From: Candidatus Peribacteria bacterium
GTDB taxonomy: Bacteria; Patescibacteriota; Gracilibacteria; Peribacterales; Peribacteraceae
Direction of reading: 5' to 3'
Length of the DNA: 64,000 nucleotides
Assembly: GCA_016866875.1 (NCBI GenBank)
Contig: VGKY01000003.1
Span: forward strand, 1 to 64,000
Every line of letters starts with the position of its first letter. Within the stretch, counting starts at the first letter, position 1. The notes under the pieces were generated by a model. It saw only the letters and a list, made by a program, of their open reading frames with translations, made no database searches and was not told the origin of the DNA. Position numbers and translations under genes: made by a program. Positions 14,923 through 25,284 of the stretch are shown in pieces.

Positions 14923-15772
14923 CCGTTCTCTGCTTCGGAAACAGTGTATCGCGCCGCAACCACACGGCAACGAAGAGAATGGCTCCAAACAGTATCAATC
15001 GTAGCGGTCCGAGAACATCGGGGGACATGGGAACAAAGCGTAATCCTTCCCGCAGAAGGGAAAGAAGGATGAGGGAAACTACACACCCACGCACGCTCCC
15101 CGGACCACCGGCAACAACGACGGTGACGAAGAAGATGAAGGCCGGGAATCCGAAATCACTCGGGTGCACGAGGTAGAGGTACTGGTGATACTGTAAAACT
15201 CCGAGCAATGATCCGATACCGGCGATCATGAAAGCCAGCATATGCACGCGGGAACGATCGATCCCCAGCGATTTGGCATGCCACTCATGTTCCGAAAGTG
15301 CAATGAGCTTACGTCCAAACGTTCCGCGATCAACCTGCCAGAGCATCCAAGCCCATAGTGCGGCGACGCACGTTCCCAGAAGCGCGAAGTCTCCCGTAGA
15401 ATCGAGAAAGGGAAGGCGGGGAACTCGGGGAATCCCCAGAGCACCACGGGTGAGGCTTGACCAGTTGAGGACGACAGCAAGGAGCCCCAGATGCATGGCA
15501 ATGGACATCACACCCAATCCGTCAGCATCGAGTCGCAGACTGAGCCATGCAAAAAATGCCGAAATAGAGCAGGTGGCCGCAAGACCGCACACAATACCGA
15601 GAGGGTAGCTTCCTGTCGCCATTACCACGAGAAACGTTGCATACGCCGCAACGATGGAAACTCCCAATGGTCCGAAGTGCAGAATCTTGCCGCGTCCGAA
15701 GAGCATATTGAACCCCAGAATATTTGGGGCGCCCATAGCGATCGTAGCGATGATGTGCAGGAGAAAATTCAT
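14918..15772 (-). CDS. livM: branched-chain amino-acid-type ABC permease LivM
   Basis: Inner-membrane subunit of a Liv-type importer. 284 residues from the ATG that begins MNFLLHIIATIAMG; the frame extends 53 codons upstream over the livH end, but those residues are not permease-like. About eight TM helices, plus the family cytoplasmic loop GTFGRKLIALSEHEWHAKSLGID (EAA-like, interacts with the ATPase). It starts 4 nt after the livH stop, so the two are co-translated. Confidence 0.88.
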   Translation of the reverse strand: MNFLLHIIATIAMGAPNILGFNMLFGRGKILHFGPLGVSIVAAYATFLVVMATGSYPLGIVCGLAATCSISAFFAWLSLRLDADGLGVMSIAMHLGLLAVVLNWSSLTRGALGIPRVPRLPFLDSTGDFALLGTCVAALWAWMLWQVDRGTFGRKLIALSEHEWHAKSLGIDRSRVHMLAFMIAGIGSLLGVLQYHQYLYLVHPSDFGFPAFIFFVTVVVAGGPGSVRGCVVSLILLSLLREGLRFVPMSPDVLGPLRLILFGAILFVAVWLRRDTLFPKQRTV

Positions 15773-15776
15773 AGCG

Positions 15777-16673
15777 CTATGCGGTACGGGCGAAGGAACG
15801 GAATAACCCCGAGGGCTTGAGGAGGAGAATGACAATGATGAAGAGTAGTGCGACCGTCTGCTGGTACCCCGCAGGAACGTAGAATGCTCCGAACCAGTGG
15901 ATGCCGACGAGCAGCTGCTCAAGAAGCGCAATCACATAGGCGCAGACGATAGCTCCCCAGATATTGCCCTTTCCCCCCGCGATGATCGCCGCATAGGCTT
16001 TGATGGTGAGAGAGAATGCGAGCGTCGGTGAGAGATTTTGGTCGATCCCGATGAAGATGCCCCCGGCAGCCGCAAACATCCCGCTCACGATGAAGATGAC
16101 GCGGTGAAGGATGGCAGAGTTGATGCCGAGGCTCCGCGCCGCGGACTCATGCTGGACAACCGCACGCAGCTTTCGACCAAACGACGTGCAGTGAAAGATC
16201 CATGCAAAGAGCAGGAGTGCGACAATCGTGAGGACGATCATCAAGCACTGCTCGCGGCTGATGAGCACGGATCCAAGAGAAATCATGGATTTGGCTTCGG
16301 AGAGAATGCTGCGCGGACGCTCTTCGAAGGCAAGAAGGATGAACCCATCGAGGATCATGCTCCAGGCAATCGTGGTCACAAGGGGAAGGAAGCGGTGATG
16401 CTTGTAAAAAGGACGGACGAAAACTTCAAAGGTTATCCACGTCATAAGCGCTCCACAGAGCAATCCTCCTATGACACTGAAGAGTACGGACATGTGCGCA
16501 ACCTGATGCAACCACCAAGCGGTGTAGCCACCGATCAGTGTCAGCTGTCCGAGAGCCATGTTAAATACTCCTAAAACGCCGTAGACCAGTGCGAGTCCTC
16601 CGGCAATCAAAGCGGCAAGAGAGCCTGCAATCAGGGCGTTTGCGAGAAGCTGCACTGGGGACAAGAGTAACAC
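15777..16673 (-). CDS. livH: branched-chain amino-acid-type ABC permease LivH
   Basis: Partner permease of LivM. About 298 residues with NALIAGSLAALIAGGLALVY at the N-terminus and the EAA-like loop TSFGRKLRAVVQHESAARSL before TM helices ending VALLFIIVILLLKPSG. The open frame begins at 16715, but its first 14 residues are translated from a palindromic repeat (16675-16710), so a GTG at 16673 is preferred. An intrinsic terminator separates it from livK. Confidence 0.87.
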   Translation of the reverse strand: MLLLSPVQLLANALIAGSLAALIAGGLALVYGVLGVFNMALGQLTLIGGYTAWWLHQVAHMSVLFSVIGGLLCGALMTWITFEVFVRPFYKHHRFLPLVTTIAWSMILDGFILLAFEERPRSILSEAKSMISLGSVLISREQCLMIVLTIVALLLFAWIFHCTSFGRKLRAVVQHESAARSLGINSAILHRVIFIVSGMFAAAGGIFIGIDQNLSPTLAFSLTIKAYAAIIAGGKGNIWGAIVCAYVIALLEQLLVGIHWFGAFYVPAGYQQTVALLFIIVILLLKPSGLFRSFARTA

Positions 16674-16674
16674 A

Positions 16675-16710
16675 CCCCGTAGCGCAGAGCCGCGGCTCTG
16701 CGCTACGGGG
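16675..16710. repeat. perfect 17-bp palindrome between livK and livH
   Basis: CCCCGTAGCGCAGAGCC paired with GGCTCTGCGCTACGGGG, 2-nt loop. It abuts the livH start and shares the CGTAGCG core with the hairpins at 16726, 44281 and 63416. Confidence 0.7.
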
Positions 16711-16725
16711 AGCACAAAAAAAACC

Positions 16726-16753
16726 GTAGCGGAGGCTTATAAACCTCCGCTAC
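16726..16753 (-). terminator. intrinsic terminator after livK
   Basis: GTAGCGGAGG/CCTCCGCTAC hairpin, followed on the minus strand by GGTTTTTTTT. Member of the GTAGCGGAGG hairpin family. It lies 16 nt after the livK stop and would reduce livH-livM expression relative to livK. Confidence 0.75.
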
Positions 16754-16769
16754 AGGATAGACGGGCAAT

Positions 16770-17882
16770 TTACTCAGGAATGGCAATCGGGCGGGTCTGC
16801 ACCCATGCACCGTTCTGCACGACGATGAGAGCGTAGGACATGCCAACGACGTCTCCGTTTTCATCGAAGTGGAATGTACCTACGACCCCCGGGTACTCCT
16901 CGAGTTGATCGAGATATCCCTTGATCGCTTCGCCATTCGCCCCAACTGCGCCTATCGCTTCTGCAAGCACTCCGACAGCATCATAGGCATGGGCACCAAA
17001 AGCGGCAGCGCCCTGCGGCTCACCGTACTGCGCAATAAACTTGCTCCCGAATGCCGTGTCCTTTCCGAGAGCAGGAACATTGATCGCTTCAAGACCCTCT
17101 ACGGACTTTCCACCAATGCTCAAGGTATCTGCCGATTGGCCAGCATCATGCGTGATGGCGAGCTGCTTCATGCCCTGCTCCCGAAGCTGCACCACCATCG
17201 GAGCGATGGTTGCCGGGCTCTGGCCATTGGCGAGAAAGACATCGAAATCTACATTCTTCAGGCGTGTCATAAGGGAGCGGAAATCCTTCGTTCCTGGTTC
17301 CACAACTTCATCAAATGCGAAGTCGCCGAAGTCTTTCTTGAGCGACGCGCGGAATCCCTGGGCAAAATCCGTATTCTCCGTAATCACGGCAACCTTTGTC
17401 AGACCCTTTTCTTGGAAATACGCAGCCATGGCCTTGGTCTTGAGAGCGTCGGAAGGATAATCACGGTAAACGTACGCACCGGCATTGGTCACATCCGGAC
17501 TGCTGCTGAGGGGTGAGAGAAGAATGACTTTTGCGGCCTCAGCTACGGGAGCCGCTGCAAGCGTCTCACCGCTGCACTGCCCGCCAACGATCGCGATGAC
17601 CTTATCGATATTCACGAGCTTTTGGACAGCAGTCGCAGCATCTGCACCTGCACATTTGCCATCTTCGGCAATCAGCTGGATCTGTCGGCCGTTTATGCCG
17701 CCGGCAGCGTTGATTTCATCCACTTTCATTTTTGTACCATTGAGCGTGTCTATGCCATACGAAGCGGCATCGCCCGTAAGAGGACCGATATAACCGAGCT
17801 TGATCGGACCTTCGTCCCCTGCACCACCGCATGCCGTGAGACTGAGTGCTAGGAGTGAGGAGAGTGCAAAAAACGTACGCAT
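16770..17882 (-). CDS. livK: Liv-type substrate-binding lipoprotein
   Basis: Periplasmic-type solute receptor feeding LivHM. 370 residues from the ATG beginning MRTFFALSSLLALSLTACGG, with lipobox LTAC|G for acylation. Type I binding-protein fold: IKLGYIGPLTGDAASYG, INAAGGINGRQIQLIAEDGKC, and AIVGGQCSGETLAAAPVA for ligand contact. Conserved ligand residues cannot be assigned, so the substrate could be branched-chain amino acids, another amino acid, or an amide. It lies between livG and livH. Confidence 0.9.
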   Translation of the reverse strand: MRTFFALSSLLALSLTACGGAGDEGPIKLGYIGPLTGDAASYGIDTLNGTKMKVDEINAAGGINGRQIQLIAEDGKCAGADAATAVQKLVNIDKVIAIVGGQCSGETLAAAPVAEAAKVILLSPLSSSPDVTNAGAYVYRDYPSDALKTKAMAAYFQEKGLTKVAVITENTDFAQGFRASLKKDFGDFAFDEVVEPGTKDFRSLMTRLKNVDFDVFLANGQSPATIAPMVVQLREQGMKQLAITHDAGQSADTLSIGGKSVEGLEAINVPALGKDTAFGSKFIAQYGEPQGAAAFGAHAYDAVGVLAEAIGAVGANGEAIKGYLDQLEEYPGVVGTFHFDENGDVVGMSYALIVVQNGAWVQTRPIAIPE

Positions 17883-17967
17883 AGAGAACAAGGAAATGGA
17901 AATAGGGGTCTATGGTAGCAGAGAATTGGCAATGGAGAAGCCATGGAGCGGCTTTTCAAAATGACCA

Positions 17968-18702
17968 TTACGTTGTGGGATCCGCGCCGAAATACAATTC
18001 CCGCAGCTCTTTGCTCTTCTTGACGTCTTCAGGCTTCCCCGTGAGAGCGACCTTTCCCGTATCCATAACGATCACCCGATCACAGACATGACTGATGAAC
18101 GGCAGATCGTGCTCCACGACGAGAACGGTCTTGCCCTGCTTCTGAAGTTGCAAGATGAGATCGGCAACCTGCTGCGTCATCTTGGGTGACACTCCTGCCG
18201 TGGGCTCATCGAGGAGAAAGACCTCTTTGCCGGACATCAGCGTCCTGGCGATCTCCAGAAGCCGCATCTGCCCGCCACTGAGACTCCCCGCTTTTTGCTT
18301 GGCATGGGACGCAAGGCCCACCATTTCCAGTGTTTCTCCTGCAATCTTCCGTAGATTCCCCCTCTGCATGCGATCCGCTTTGGGCAACGCTTCGAGAGCA
18401 ACAAGCACATTCTCTTCAAGGGTCATCTCCCGGAAGATGCCGAAGTTCTGAAAGACACGACCGATGCCCATCTGCGCCCTACGGGATGAAGAAATGTTTG
18501 TGATATCGGATCCTTGCAAGTGCATCGTCCCATGCGTAGGAGCGAGAAATCCAGAAATCACGTTGAAGAGCGTGGTTTTCCCCGAACCATTGGGCCCGAT
18601 GAGGCCGACAATCTCTCCTTGATCCACACTGCACGAAACATCGGAGAGAATGCGGTGCTCTCCGATCGTCAGGGAAATGTGAGAAAGAGAGAGGATGGAC
18701 AT
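17968..18702 (-). CDS. livG: Liv-type ABC transporter ATPase
   Basis: Energises the importer. 244 residues with Walker A GPNGSGKTT, Q-loop region RVFQNFGIFREMTLEEN, signature LSGGQMRLLE, Walker B VFLLDEPTAGVSP and H-loop VVEHD. The frame extends to 18897 over the pyrG end, but MSILSLSHISLTIG is the family start. No livF follows or precedes in this window, although Liv systems normally use two ATPases. LivG may act as a homodimer, or livF may be elsewhere. Confidence 0.92.
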   Translation of the reverse strand: MSILSLSHISLTIGEHRILSDVSCSVDQGEIVGLIGPNGSGKTTLFNVISGFLAPTHGTMHLQGSDITNISSSRRAQMGIGRVFQNFGIFREMTLEENVLVALEALPKADRMQRGNLRKIAGETLEMVGLASHAKQKAGSLSGGQMRLLEIARTLMSGKEVFLLDEPTAGVSPKMTQQVADLILQLQKQGKTVLVVEHDLPFISHVCDRVIVMDTGKVALTGKPEDVKKSKELRELYFGADPTT

Positions 18703-18749
18703 CGGAAACATCCTACCCCAATCACTCCCCGCGCACGAAGAAACGTGCC

Positions 18750-20551
<1,802 letters not shown>

Positions 20552-20557
20552 TATCTT

Positions 20558-21583
20558 ATGCCATCCATTGAGCGTATTGAGCAGATCGTCATGCGATCTA
20601 CGGAAAGCGTTCCAAACGAGGTGCAGCTGCTGCGCGACGAACTGCTTCAGCGATGGCATGAATGGCCTGTCGACACAACTCAAGACTTTTGCACGTACGC
20701 CAAGTCACAAATAGAAACGCTCAGCAAGAACATGAGAGGAATCGCACGGCGTGCCCTCAGAGACATCCAGGCAGGGGTCAGCATGGAGGCAGACATGGAA
20801 GCGCGCCGTGCCACTCTCCAGCGTCAAAGCGCAAGGCGTATGGAAGGTGAAACCCAGAGATGCTTTGATACGGTAAACCGCAATGAGCACGGCGTCGTAT
20901 ACTTGGGCTCGGCACGACTCCAATCAGGAACGCCTTTCTACGAGCATTCGAGAGAATTGGGTCGAGAGGTGTGCCAGCTTCTTGGATCGACTTCGTGGTC
21001 CGGAGCGGGCCCGGGCCTTATGGAAGCCCCGCTGATAGGAGCGCTGGAAGCAGGCGGTCATACTGCTGGCGTGAAGATTCTCTTGGAAAGCGATCAGTCT
21101 TTTTTTGAGCAAAACATCAATCCGGCACTCCAGCCTGAAAATGTGGCGGAATGCAGGTACTTCGCGCCACGTAAAGTGGGTCTTGTCGAAGCGGCGATGC
21201 GCGATCGTCTGGAGGATCGCACCGCGATCATCGTTCTTCCCGGAGGCTTTGGCACCATTGACGAGTGGTCGGAGTACGTCGTCTTAAAGCAGCTTGGGAA
21301 ACTGGGAACCAACCACCCTGTTCCCATCCTCCTCATGAACTACGAGGGATTCTTCGATCCGCTAATAGAATTTCTGTACCAGAGCTGCATAGAACGTGGA
21401 ACCATCCGGGAAGATGAACTCAAACTCTTTGACCTCTGCCGCGACAACTTCACGGCTCTCGAAATCCTCGCAGAAACCTATGACATTCCCCCGGACAAGC
21501 GGCCGTACCTCGGGCGCGTACACCCGAACGTTACGCTGCGCGCTGCTTCTCCAGATGAACACTCGGAGGCAGCGCACGCATAA
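20558..21583 (+). CDS. LOG-family nucleotide phosphoribohydrolase-like protein
   Basis: 341 residues. After a helical N-terminal extension (to about 110), the Rossmann-like LOG domain shows VVYLGSARL, SGAGPGLMEAPLIGA and the hallmark IIVLPGGFGTIDEWSE (PGGxGTxxE). LOG enzymes cleave nucleoside monophosphates such as cytokinin ribotides; in bacteria the physiological substrate is usually unknown. The long N-terminal extension is unlike the roughly 190-residue minimal family. Monocistronic, with a consensus promoter and a hairpin behind it. Confidence 0.85.
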   Translation: MPSIERIEQIVMRSTESVPNEVQLLRDELLQRWHEWPVDTTQDFCTYAKSQIETLSKNMRGIARRALRDIQAGVSMEADMEARRATLQRQSARRMEGETQRCFDTVNRNEHGVVYLGSARLQSGTPFYEHSRELGREVCQLLGSTSWSGAGPGLMEAPLIGALEAGGHTAGVKILLESDQSFFEQNINPALQPENVAECRYFAPRKVGLVEAAMRDRLEDRTAIIVLPGGFGTIDEWSEYVVLKQLGKLGTNHPVPILLMNYEGFFDPLIEFLYQSCIERGTIREDELKLFDLCRDNFTALEILAETYDIPPDKRPYLGRVHPNVTLRAASPDEHSEAAHA

Positions 21584-21592
21584 CACACAAAA

Positions 21593-21614
21593 GCGCCCCG
21601 CTCTCGCGAGGCGC
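21593..21614. terminator. hairpin between convergent genes
   Basis: GCGCC (21593-21597) pairs with GGCGC (21610-21614) in the short spacer between the LOG gene and the secreted Arg-rich gene. No long T-run, so it is a weak terminator candidate. Confidence 0.4.
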
Positions 21615-21639
21615 CTTGAAGAGACAAGCTGACCAAGGA

Positions 21640-22059
21640 TTATATTCCTGCACTGTTCCAGATATCACGGCGCGTCGGGCGATCGTAGAGCTTGCCGGTC
21701 TGGACGAGACGCGGGGGGAGCATCGACTGATCTGCAGCCTTTCGGAGGCTGCGGGTGTTGGGGTGGAGCGTGCGGTAACGATCCGTACCGAGCTTCGGAC
21801 TCCTCGTCAGTCTGCGGTAGTTGCGGGGCACTGCACGCATCAGCTGGCCACGAGCCGTGTCTTGCACTTGAGCAGCACTGCGGCGGCGGCGGGCAGCCTC
21901 GAGGCGGCCGACATTATTGTCCTGGCGTGCGGCGGCTTCGACGGAGCGGCGCGTCATCTGCTCGGGGATCCGAGAACCGGAAAAGACATAGGCGAACCCG
22001 GGGGTGATGAGGGACATCGAGATCCCGGCAGCGATCGCCATACGAACGAACGACTTCAT
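21640..22059 (-). CDS. small secreted Arg-rich protein
   Basis: 139 residues from the ATG MKSFVRMAIAAGISMSLI, a clear signal peptide ending near TPGFAYVFSG. The mature part is strongly basic (clusters RRRRSAAQ, RNYRRLTRSPK), without Cys. A basic exported protein may bind envelope polymers or nucleic acid; that is inference. The frame is open further upstream, but only this start gives a signal peptide. Confidence 0.6.
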   Translation of the reverse strand: MKSFVRMAIAAGISMSLITPGFAYVFSGSRIPEQMTRRSVEAAARQDNNVGRLEAARRRRSAAQVQDTARGQLMRAVPRNYRRLTRSPKLGTDRYRTLHPNTRSLRKAADQSMLPPRLVQTGKLYDRPTRRDIWNSAGI

Positions 22060-22148
22060 AGGAACAGGGGGAAAAACTGAAAACAAGGCAAGACTAGTGC
22101 GTATGTCTCGCATGCGCAAGCGAAGAGTGCGACTATCGGTAGCAGTGC

Positions 22149-22526
22149 TCAACGTACGCGGCGCACTTTGAGCGTCATGCGCTTCACCGTGCCCTTCGCC
22201 TCCTTTGCCCCCTTCTTCACCGCACGCTTTGCCTCCTCTACGCCAGAATCCATCAGTTCCTTCACTTCACGCTTTGCCACTTTAAGTTTCTGTTCTGCAA
22301 ACTTCTTAGCTTTAGTCAAATTCCGCTGCACGTCATCGCTCTTCACAAACGCCTGCACCTCCCTGGCGATCTTCTTCCCGTCACGACCGAGGTGCTTGCC
22401 GAGAATCTTCGCGGCAGCTTCGGCATCTTTCGCCTTGGAGAGCTGCTCACGGAGCCGCTGGTTTGAAAACAAGTATCCGGCAAACGTGCCACCGAGAGCG
22501 CCGACGAGGAGGGAGAGCTTCTTCAT
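22149..22526 (-). CDS. YtxH-like membrane-anchored helical protein
   Basis: 125 residues: N-terminal anchor KKLSLLVGALGGTFAGYLF, then a long Lys/Glu/Ala-rich helix typical of YtxH-like proteins, ending in a basic tail. It begins 10 nt after the proS stop, so it is probably co-transcribed. A GTG six codons upstream (22544) would overlap proS by 8 nt. Function unknown. Confidence 0.65.
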   Translation of the reverse strand: MKKLSLLVGALGGTFAGYLFSNQRLREQLSKAKDAEAAAKILGKHLGRDGKKIAREVQAFVKSDDVQRNLTKAKKFAEQKLKVAKREVKELMDSGVEEAKRAVKKGAKEAKGTVKRMTLKVRRVR

Positions 22527-22536
22527 AGCCACCGTA

Positions 22537-23790
22537 CTATACACCCTCTGCCTTTAGCGTATCCAATGGAACGATGTTGACATCTCCCGTCATCCGGTCT
22601 TTCACTTCAACGCCACCGGCCTTGAGACTCTTCGGGGAAATGACGATGCGTTTGGGAATACCGATGAGATCACTGTCAGCAAAGCGTGCTCCGGTCGAAG
22701 CATCGATACGATCGTCGACAAGGGAATCCGGAAATTGCTTCGAAATCTCCTCTGCAGCCTTCCACGATTCTTCGTCGTGAGACTTGGCAAGCGGCATGAT
22801 ATGCACAGCATACGGGGCGATGGCAGCAGGCCACCGCAGTCCGGAGTCATCGGCAAATGCCTCGGCAATGACTCCCATGAGACGCGAAATACCAATGCCG
22901 TAGCAGCCCATCACCGGCGTACAGAGCTTGCCGGCTTCGTCGGTGAACTGGAGTTCGAAGGGCTCAGAAAACCTGGTACCGAGCTTGAAGATGTTTCCTG
23001 CTTCGGACGCTTTTTCCGGTCGGAATTCCTTGCCGCCGGTTACGGGACATACCGTCTTCCCTTCCTGAAATATCTCCTTGTTGACCGCAATACGCTTGCC
23101 CTGCTTTTCCGCTTCGATACTCACAAAAATCTGGTCTTCCCCTTGCGAAAGCACAACCTGATACTCGTGGGAATACTGCGAAAATGTCCCCCCGGAGGCA
23201 TACGTAAGATACGTGCGGTCTTCCAGTCCCAGTCGTGCGAAGATCCGGTCATAGGCACCTTGGGCAATGGCGTAATATCTGTCGAGATCGGCAATATCTT
23301 TATGAAACGAATACAGATCTTTCATGATGAACTCACGACCGCGAAGGACTCCCGACTTGGCACGTAGCTCATTGCGGAACTTCGTCTGGATCTGGTAACA
23401 GGCAAACGGAAGATCGCGGTACGAACGGAGAAATGTTCGTGCGATGGGTGCGACGAGTTCTTCATGCGTGGGATTGAGCGCATATTCCTGATCTCCGGCA
23501 GCGGGAACCTTGAAGAGCACATCCATGTTCTCCCACCGTCCGGTCTTTTCCCAGAGCGCTTTTGGCGCAAGCGCCGACATCAGGATCTCCTGACCGCCGA
23601 TGCCGTCCATCTCCTCACGAACGATCTGCTCGATCTTGCGGATGACGCGGTACCCGAGTGGCAGAAAGGAATAAACTCCCGCCATCGTTTTACCGATAAA
23701 CCCTCCGCGCGTAAGCAGATCGGCATTGATACTGTCGCTGTCGGCGTGGGTATCTTTCGATGTTTTGGTGAACAACTGAGACTGGAGCAT
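22537..23790 (-). CDS. proS: prolyl-tRNA synthetase, short form
   Basis: Charges tRNA-Pro. 417 residues: class II motif 1 region GVYSFLPLGYRVIRKIE, motif 2 FRNELRAKSGVLRGREFIMKD, motif 3 GCYGIGISRLMGV, then the anticodon-binding domain. The bacterial editing insertion (INS, about 180 residues between motifs 2 and 3) is missing, so it lacks cis-editing of mischarged Ala. This architecture is also seen in some alphaproteobacteria and mitochondria. Confidence 0.94.
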   Translation of the reverse strand: MLQSQLFTKTSKDTHADSDSINADLLTRGGFIGKTMAGVYSFLPLGYRVIRKIEQIVREEMDGIGGQEILMSALAPKALWEKTGRWENMDVLFKVPAAGDQEYALNPTHEELVAPIARTFLRSYRDLPFACYQIQTKFRNELRAKSGVLRGREFIMKDLYSFHKDIADLDRYYAIAQGAYDRIFARLGLEDRTYLTYASGGTFSQYSHEYQVVLSQGEDQIFVSIEAEKQGKRIAVNKEIFQEGKTVCPVTGGKEFRPEKASEAGNIFKLGTRFSEPFELQFTDEAGKLCTPVMGCYGIGISRLMGVIAEAFADDSGLRWPAAIAPYAVHIMPLAKSHDEESWKAAEEISKQFPDSLVDDRIDASTGARFADSDLIGIPKRIVISPKSLKAGGVEVKDRMTGDVNIVPLDTLKAEGV

Positions 23791-23844
23791 GTCAGGAGCT
23801 TACAACTTTTTGCTTGGATCTGTCATCCATGTAGCACAATAACA

Positions 23845-23918
23845 AGATGTGTCATCCCGAGCGTAGTCGAGGGATACAATCGCGTGTCTATGGTTCGACT
23901 ACGCTCACCATGACACGC
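23845..23918. repeat. two-unit dispersed palindromic repeat
   Basis: GTGTCATCCCGAGCGTAGTCG-type unit followed by GCGTGTCTATGGT and ACCATGACACGC arms around TTCGACTACGCTC. It fills the spacer between proS and the DUF212 gene and reaches its stop codon. Confidence 0.75.
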
Positions 23919-24341
23919 TCAGCTCATCACTATGCCAATCGCAGTCACAACCGCGCCAAAGGCAATTCCTCCAATCACTTCCACAAAGGAATGTCCGAGA
24001 CGCTCGGCAAAATGCAGCAGGGTTTGCAGTTGATTCAATGCTTTTGCCTGCTCCCCCACCGCTCTGCGCACGCTCATGGCGTCGTACCAGACGATACCGG
24101 CAAAGACGAATGCCATAGCAAACTCGACGGATTGGAGCCCCAGCTTGTGCCAGACGATGATGAGCAGAGACGTCACAAACGCGGAGTGAGAACTCGGAAA
24201 CCCTCCGGGTCGAAAGAGCGCCAGGTGCCACGCACCACTGCGGAAGTTCTCGACAAGCATCTTCGTGATCTCTGTGAGAACCAAAACAACAACAGGAATC
24301 GTGAAGAGGTAGTCGTGGAGAAGATTACGAAAGAGGTGCAT
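23919..24341 (-). CDS. divergent PAP2 family (DUF212) membrane protein
   Basis: 140 residues, four TM helices. The DUF212 hallmark GGFPSSHSAFVTSL (PAP2-like signature 2) is present, as is YDAMSVRRAVGEQA, which corresponds to the second conserved DAxGVRRxxGxQA motif. Lipid or polyprenyl phosphatase activity is suggested by the fold but unproven. The last codons run into the repeat at 23845. Confidence 0.85.
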   Translation of the reverse strand: MHLFRNLLHDYLFTIPVVVLVLTEITKMLVENFRSGAWHLALFRPGGFPSSHSAFVTSLLIIVWHKLGLQSVEFAMAFVFAGIVWYDAMSVRRAVGEQAKALNQLQTLLHFAERLGHSFVEVIGGIAFGAVVTAIGIVMS

Positions 24342-24360
24342 ACCACAAAGGGTACCCGCA

Positions 24361-24418
24361 AAGCTTTCAGCTGTCAGCTTGGAGCTCCTGACAGCTGAAA
24401 CCTGAAAGCTGAAAGCTA
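24361..24418 (-). repeat. microrepeat hairpin (AGCTTTCAGCTGTCAG type)
   Basis: TTTCAGCTGTCAG and CTGACAGCTGAAA form a 13-bp inverted pair. It lies between the nuclease gene and the DUF212 gene. Confidence 0.6.
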
Positions 24419-25234
24419 CACCGCCGCCACATCACACACTCCTCGGTACGGACACCGCCTGCATACGGCAAGCGAGGGGGTGGGATGAAACTCTCGCGCC
24501 TCGATCCTTCCGTGGAGCGCCGTGATCTGCTTTAAAGCATCACTCACTTGCCCAGCACCTCGATGCGTACGCATCTCCACGATGCCGTCTTCGGTAAGGT
24601 GTAGCAGTGAGAGGGACGCGGGGAGCTCTCCGAAATCTTGCTCCAGTGCGAGTGCATAGATGCTGAGCTGCAAATCAGCGTCGACTTCTTGCTGCGTACG
24701 CGGCAGCGATGTTTTGAAATCGATAATATGGAGTCCATCTGGAGTGCGCTCGATACGGTCAAACCTACCGGTTACCGTCAAACTGCTACCTGCTACCTGC
24801 TCGTTGCTCACTGCTACGAAGAATCCCTTCTCCACCGCAACCACTTCCCTTTTTCCCGCGCTCCACCAACCATAAAACAATTCCATCAGTGCTTCCCCGC
24901 GCAATCGCGCGGCATCGGCTTCAAACCGAGTGGCATAGGCATTCGTCGGACAGCTCTGGTGCCAGAGAGCGACCAAGCTTTCAGCTGTCAGCTTTCGGAT
25001 GTCAGAACCAGCTTCCACTGCGAACATTTCCAATTGTTTTTCGGAATTCTTCATTCTTAATTCTTCATTTGCCATTTCTTCTTCTCCCCACTTCTTCAGC
25101 GTGTTGTGTACTGCCGCACCAAAAGCCTCTGCCTCAGAGACCCCCTTCGGAATTTTTTTGATGTAGCAGTACTCGTACTGACGGGGGCATCTGCGATACG
25201 TTGAAAGTTGCGTGAAGCTTAAGGACACATGCAT
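24416..25234 (-). CDS. PD-(D/E)XK nuclease, RecB/Cas4-like, with Fe-S cysteines
   Basis: 272 residues. N-terminal SYTQ-like LSFTQLSTYRRCPRQYEYCY, catalytic core GRFDRIERTPDGLHIIDFKT (D and E/D-x-K), then QLSIYALAL and C-terminal CRRCPYRGVC. One N-terminal Cys plus the C-terminal trio match the [4Fe-4S] staple of AddB, Cas4 and related exonucleases. No cas genes are nearby, so DNA repair is the likeliest role. Three unrelated microrepeats are translated within it (24781-24820, 24975-24997, 25043-25070), giving VSNEQVAGSSLTV, SDIRKLTAES and ANEELRMKNSEKQ. Confidence 0.85.
   Translation of the reverse strand: MHVSLSFTQLSTYRRCPRQYEYCYIKKIPKGVSEAEAFGAAVHNTLKKWGEEEMANEELRMKNSEKQLEMFAVEAGSDIRKLTAESLVALWHQSCPTNAYATRFEADAARLRGEALMELFYGWWSAGKREVVAVEKGFFVAVSNEQVAGSSLTVTGRFDRIERTPDGLHIIDFKTSLPRTQQEVDADLQLSIYALALEQDFGELPASLSLLHLTEDGIVEMRTHRGAGQVSDALKQITALHGRIEAREFHPTPSLAVCRRCPYRGVCDVAAV
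24781..24820 (-). repeat. microrepeat (TACCTGCTACC type) inside nuclease gene
   Basis: Units CTGCTACCTGCTACCTGCTC and so on, read in frame on the minus strand just before the catalytic GRFDRIER segment. Confidence 0.55.
24975..24997 (-). repeat. microrepeat (AGCTTTCAGCTGTCAG type) inside nuclease gene
   Basis: Same unit as at 24361 and 14684, here translated as part of IRKLTAESL. Confidence 0.55.
25043..25070 (-). repeat. microrepeat (ATTCTTCATT type) inside nuclease gene
   Basis: GAATTCTTCATTCTTAATTC-type unit, translated as EELRMKNSE. Related arrays precede hpf and glnA. Confidence 0.55.
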
Positions 25235-25284
25235 AGACTACATCCGAAATCCTGCACGTGCCTGGCTTGAGTAGTGGAAGGGTG

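Noticed and set aside
24361..24418. Short spaced repeats as a CRISPR array
   Set aside because: Units are degenerate, have no constant-length spacers and occur singly at many loci; no cas genes other than a RecB-like nuclease.
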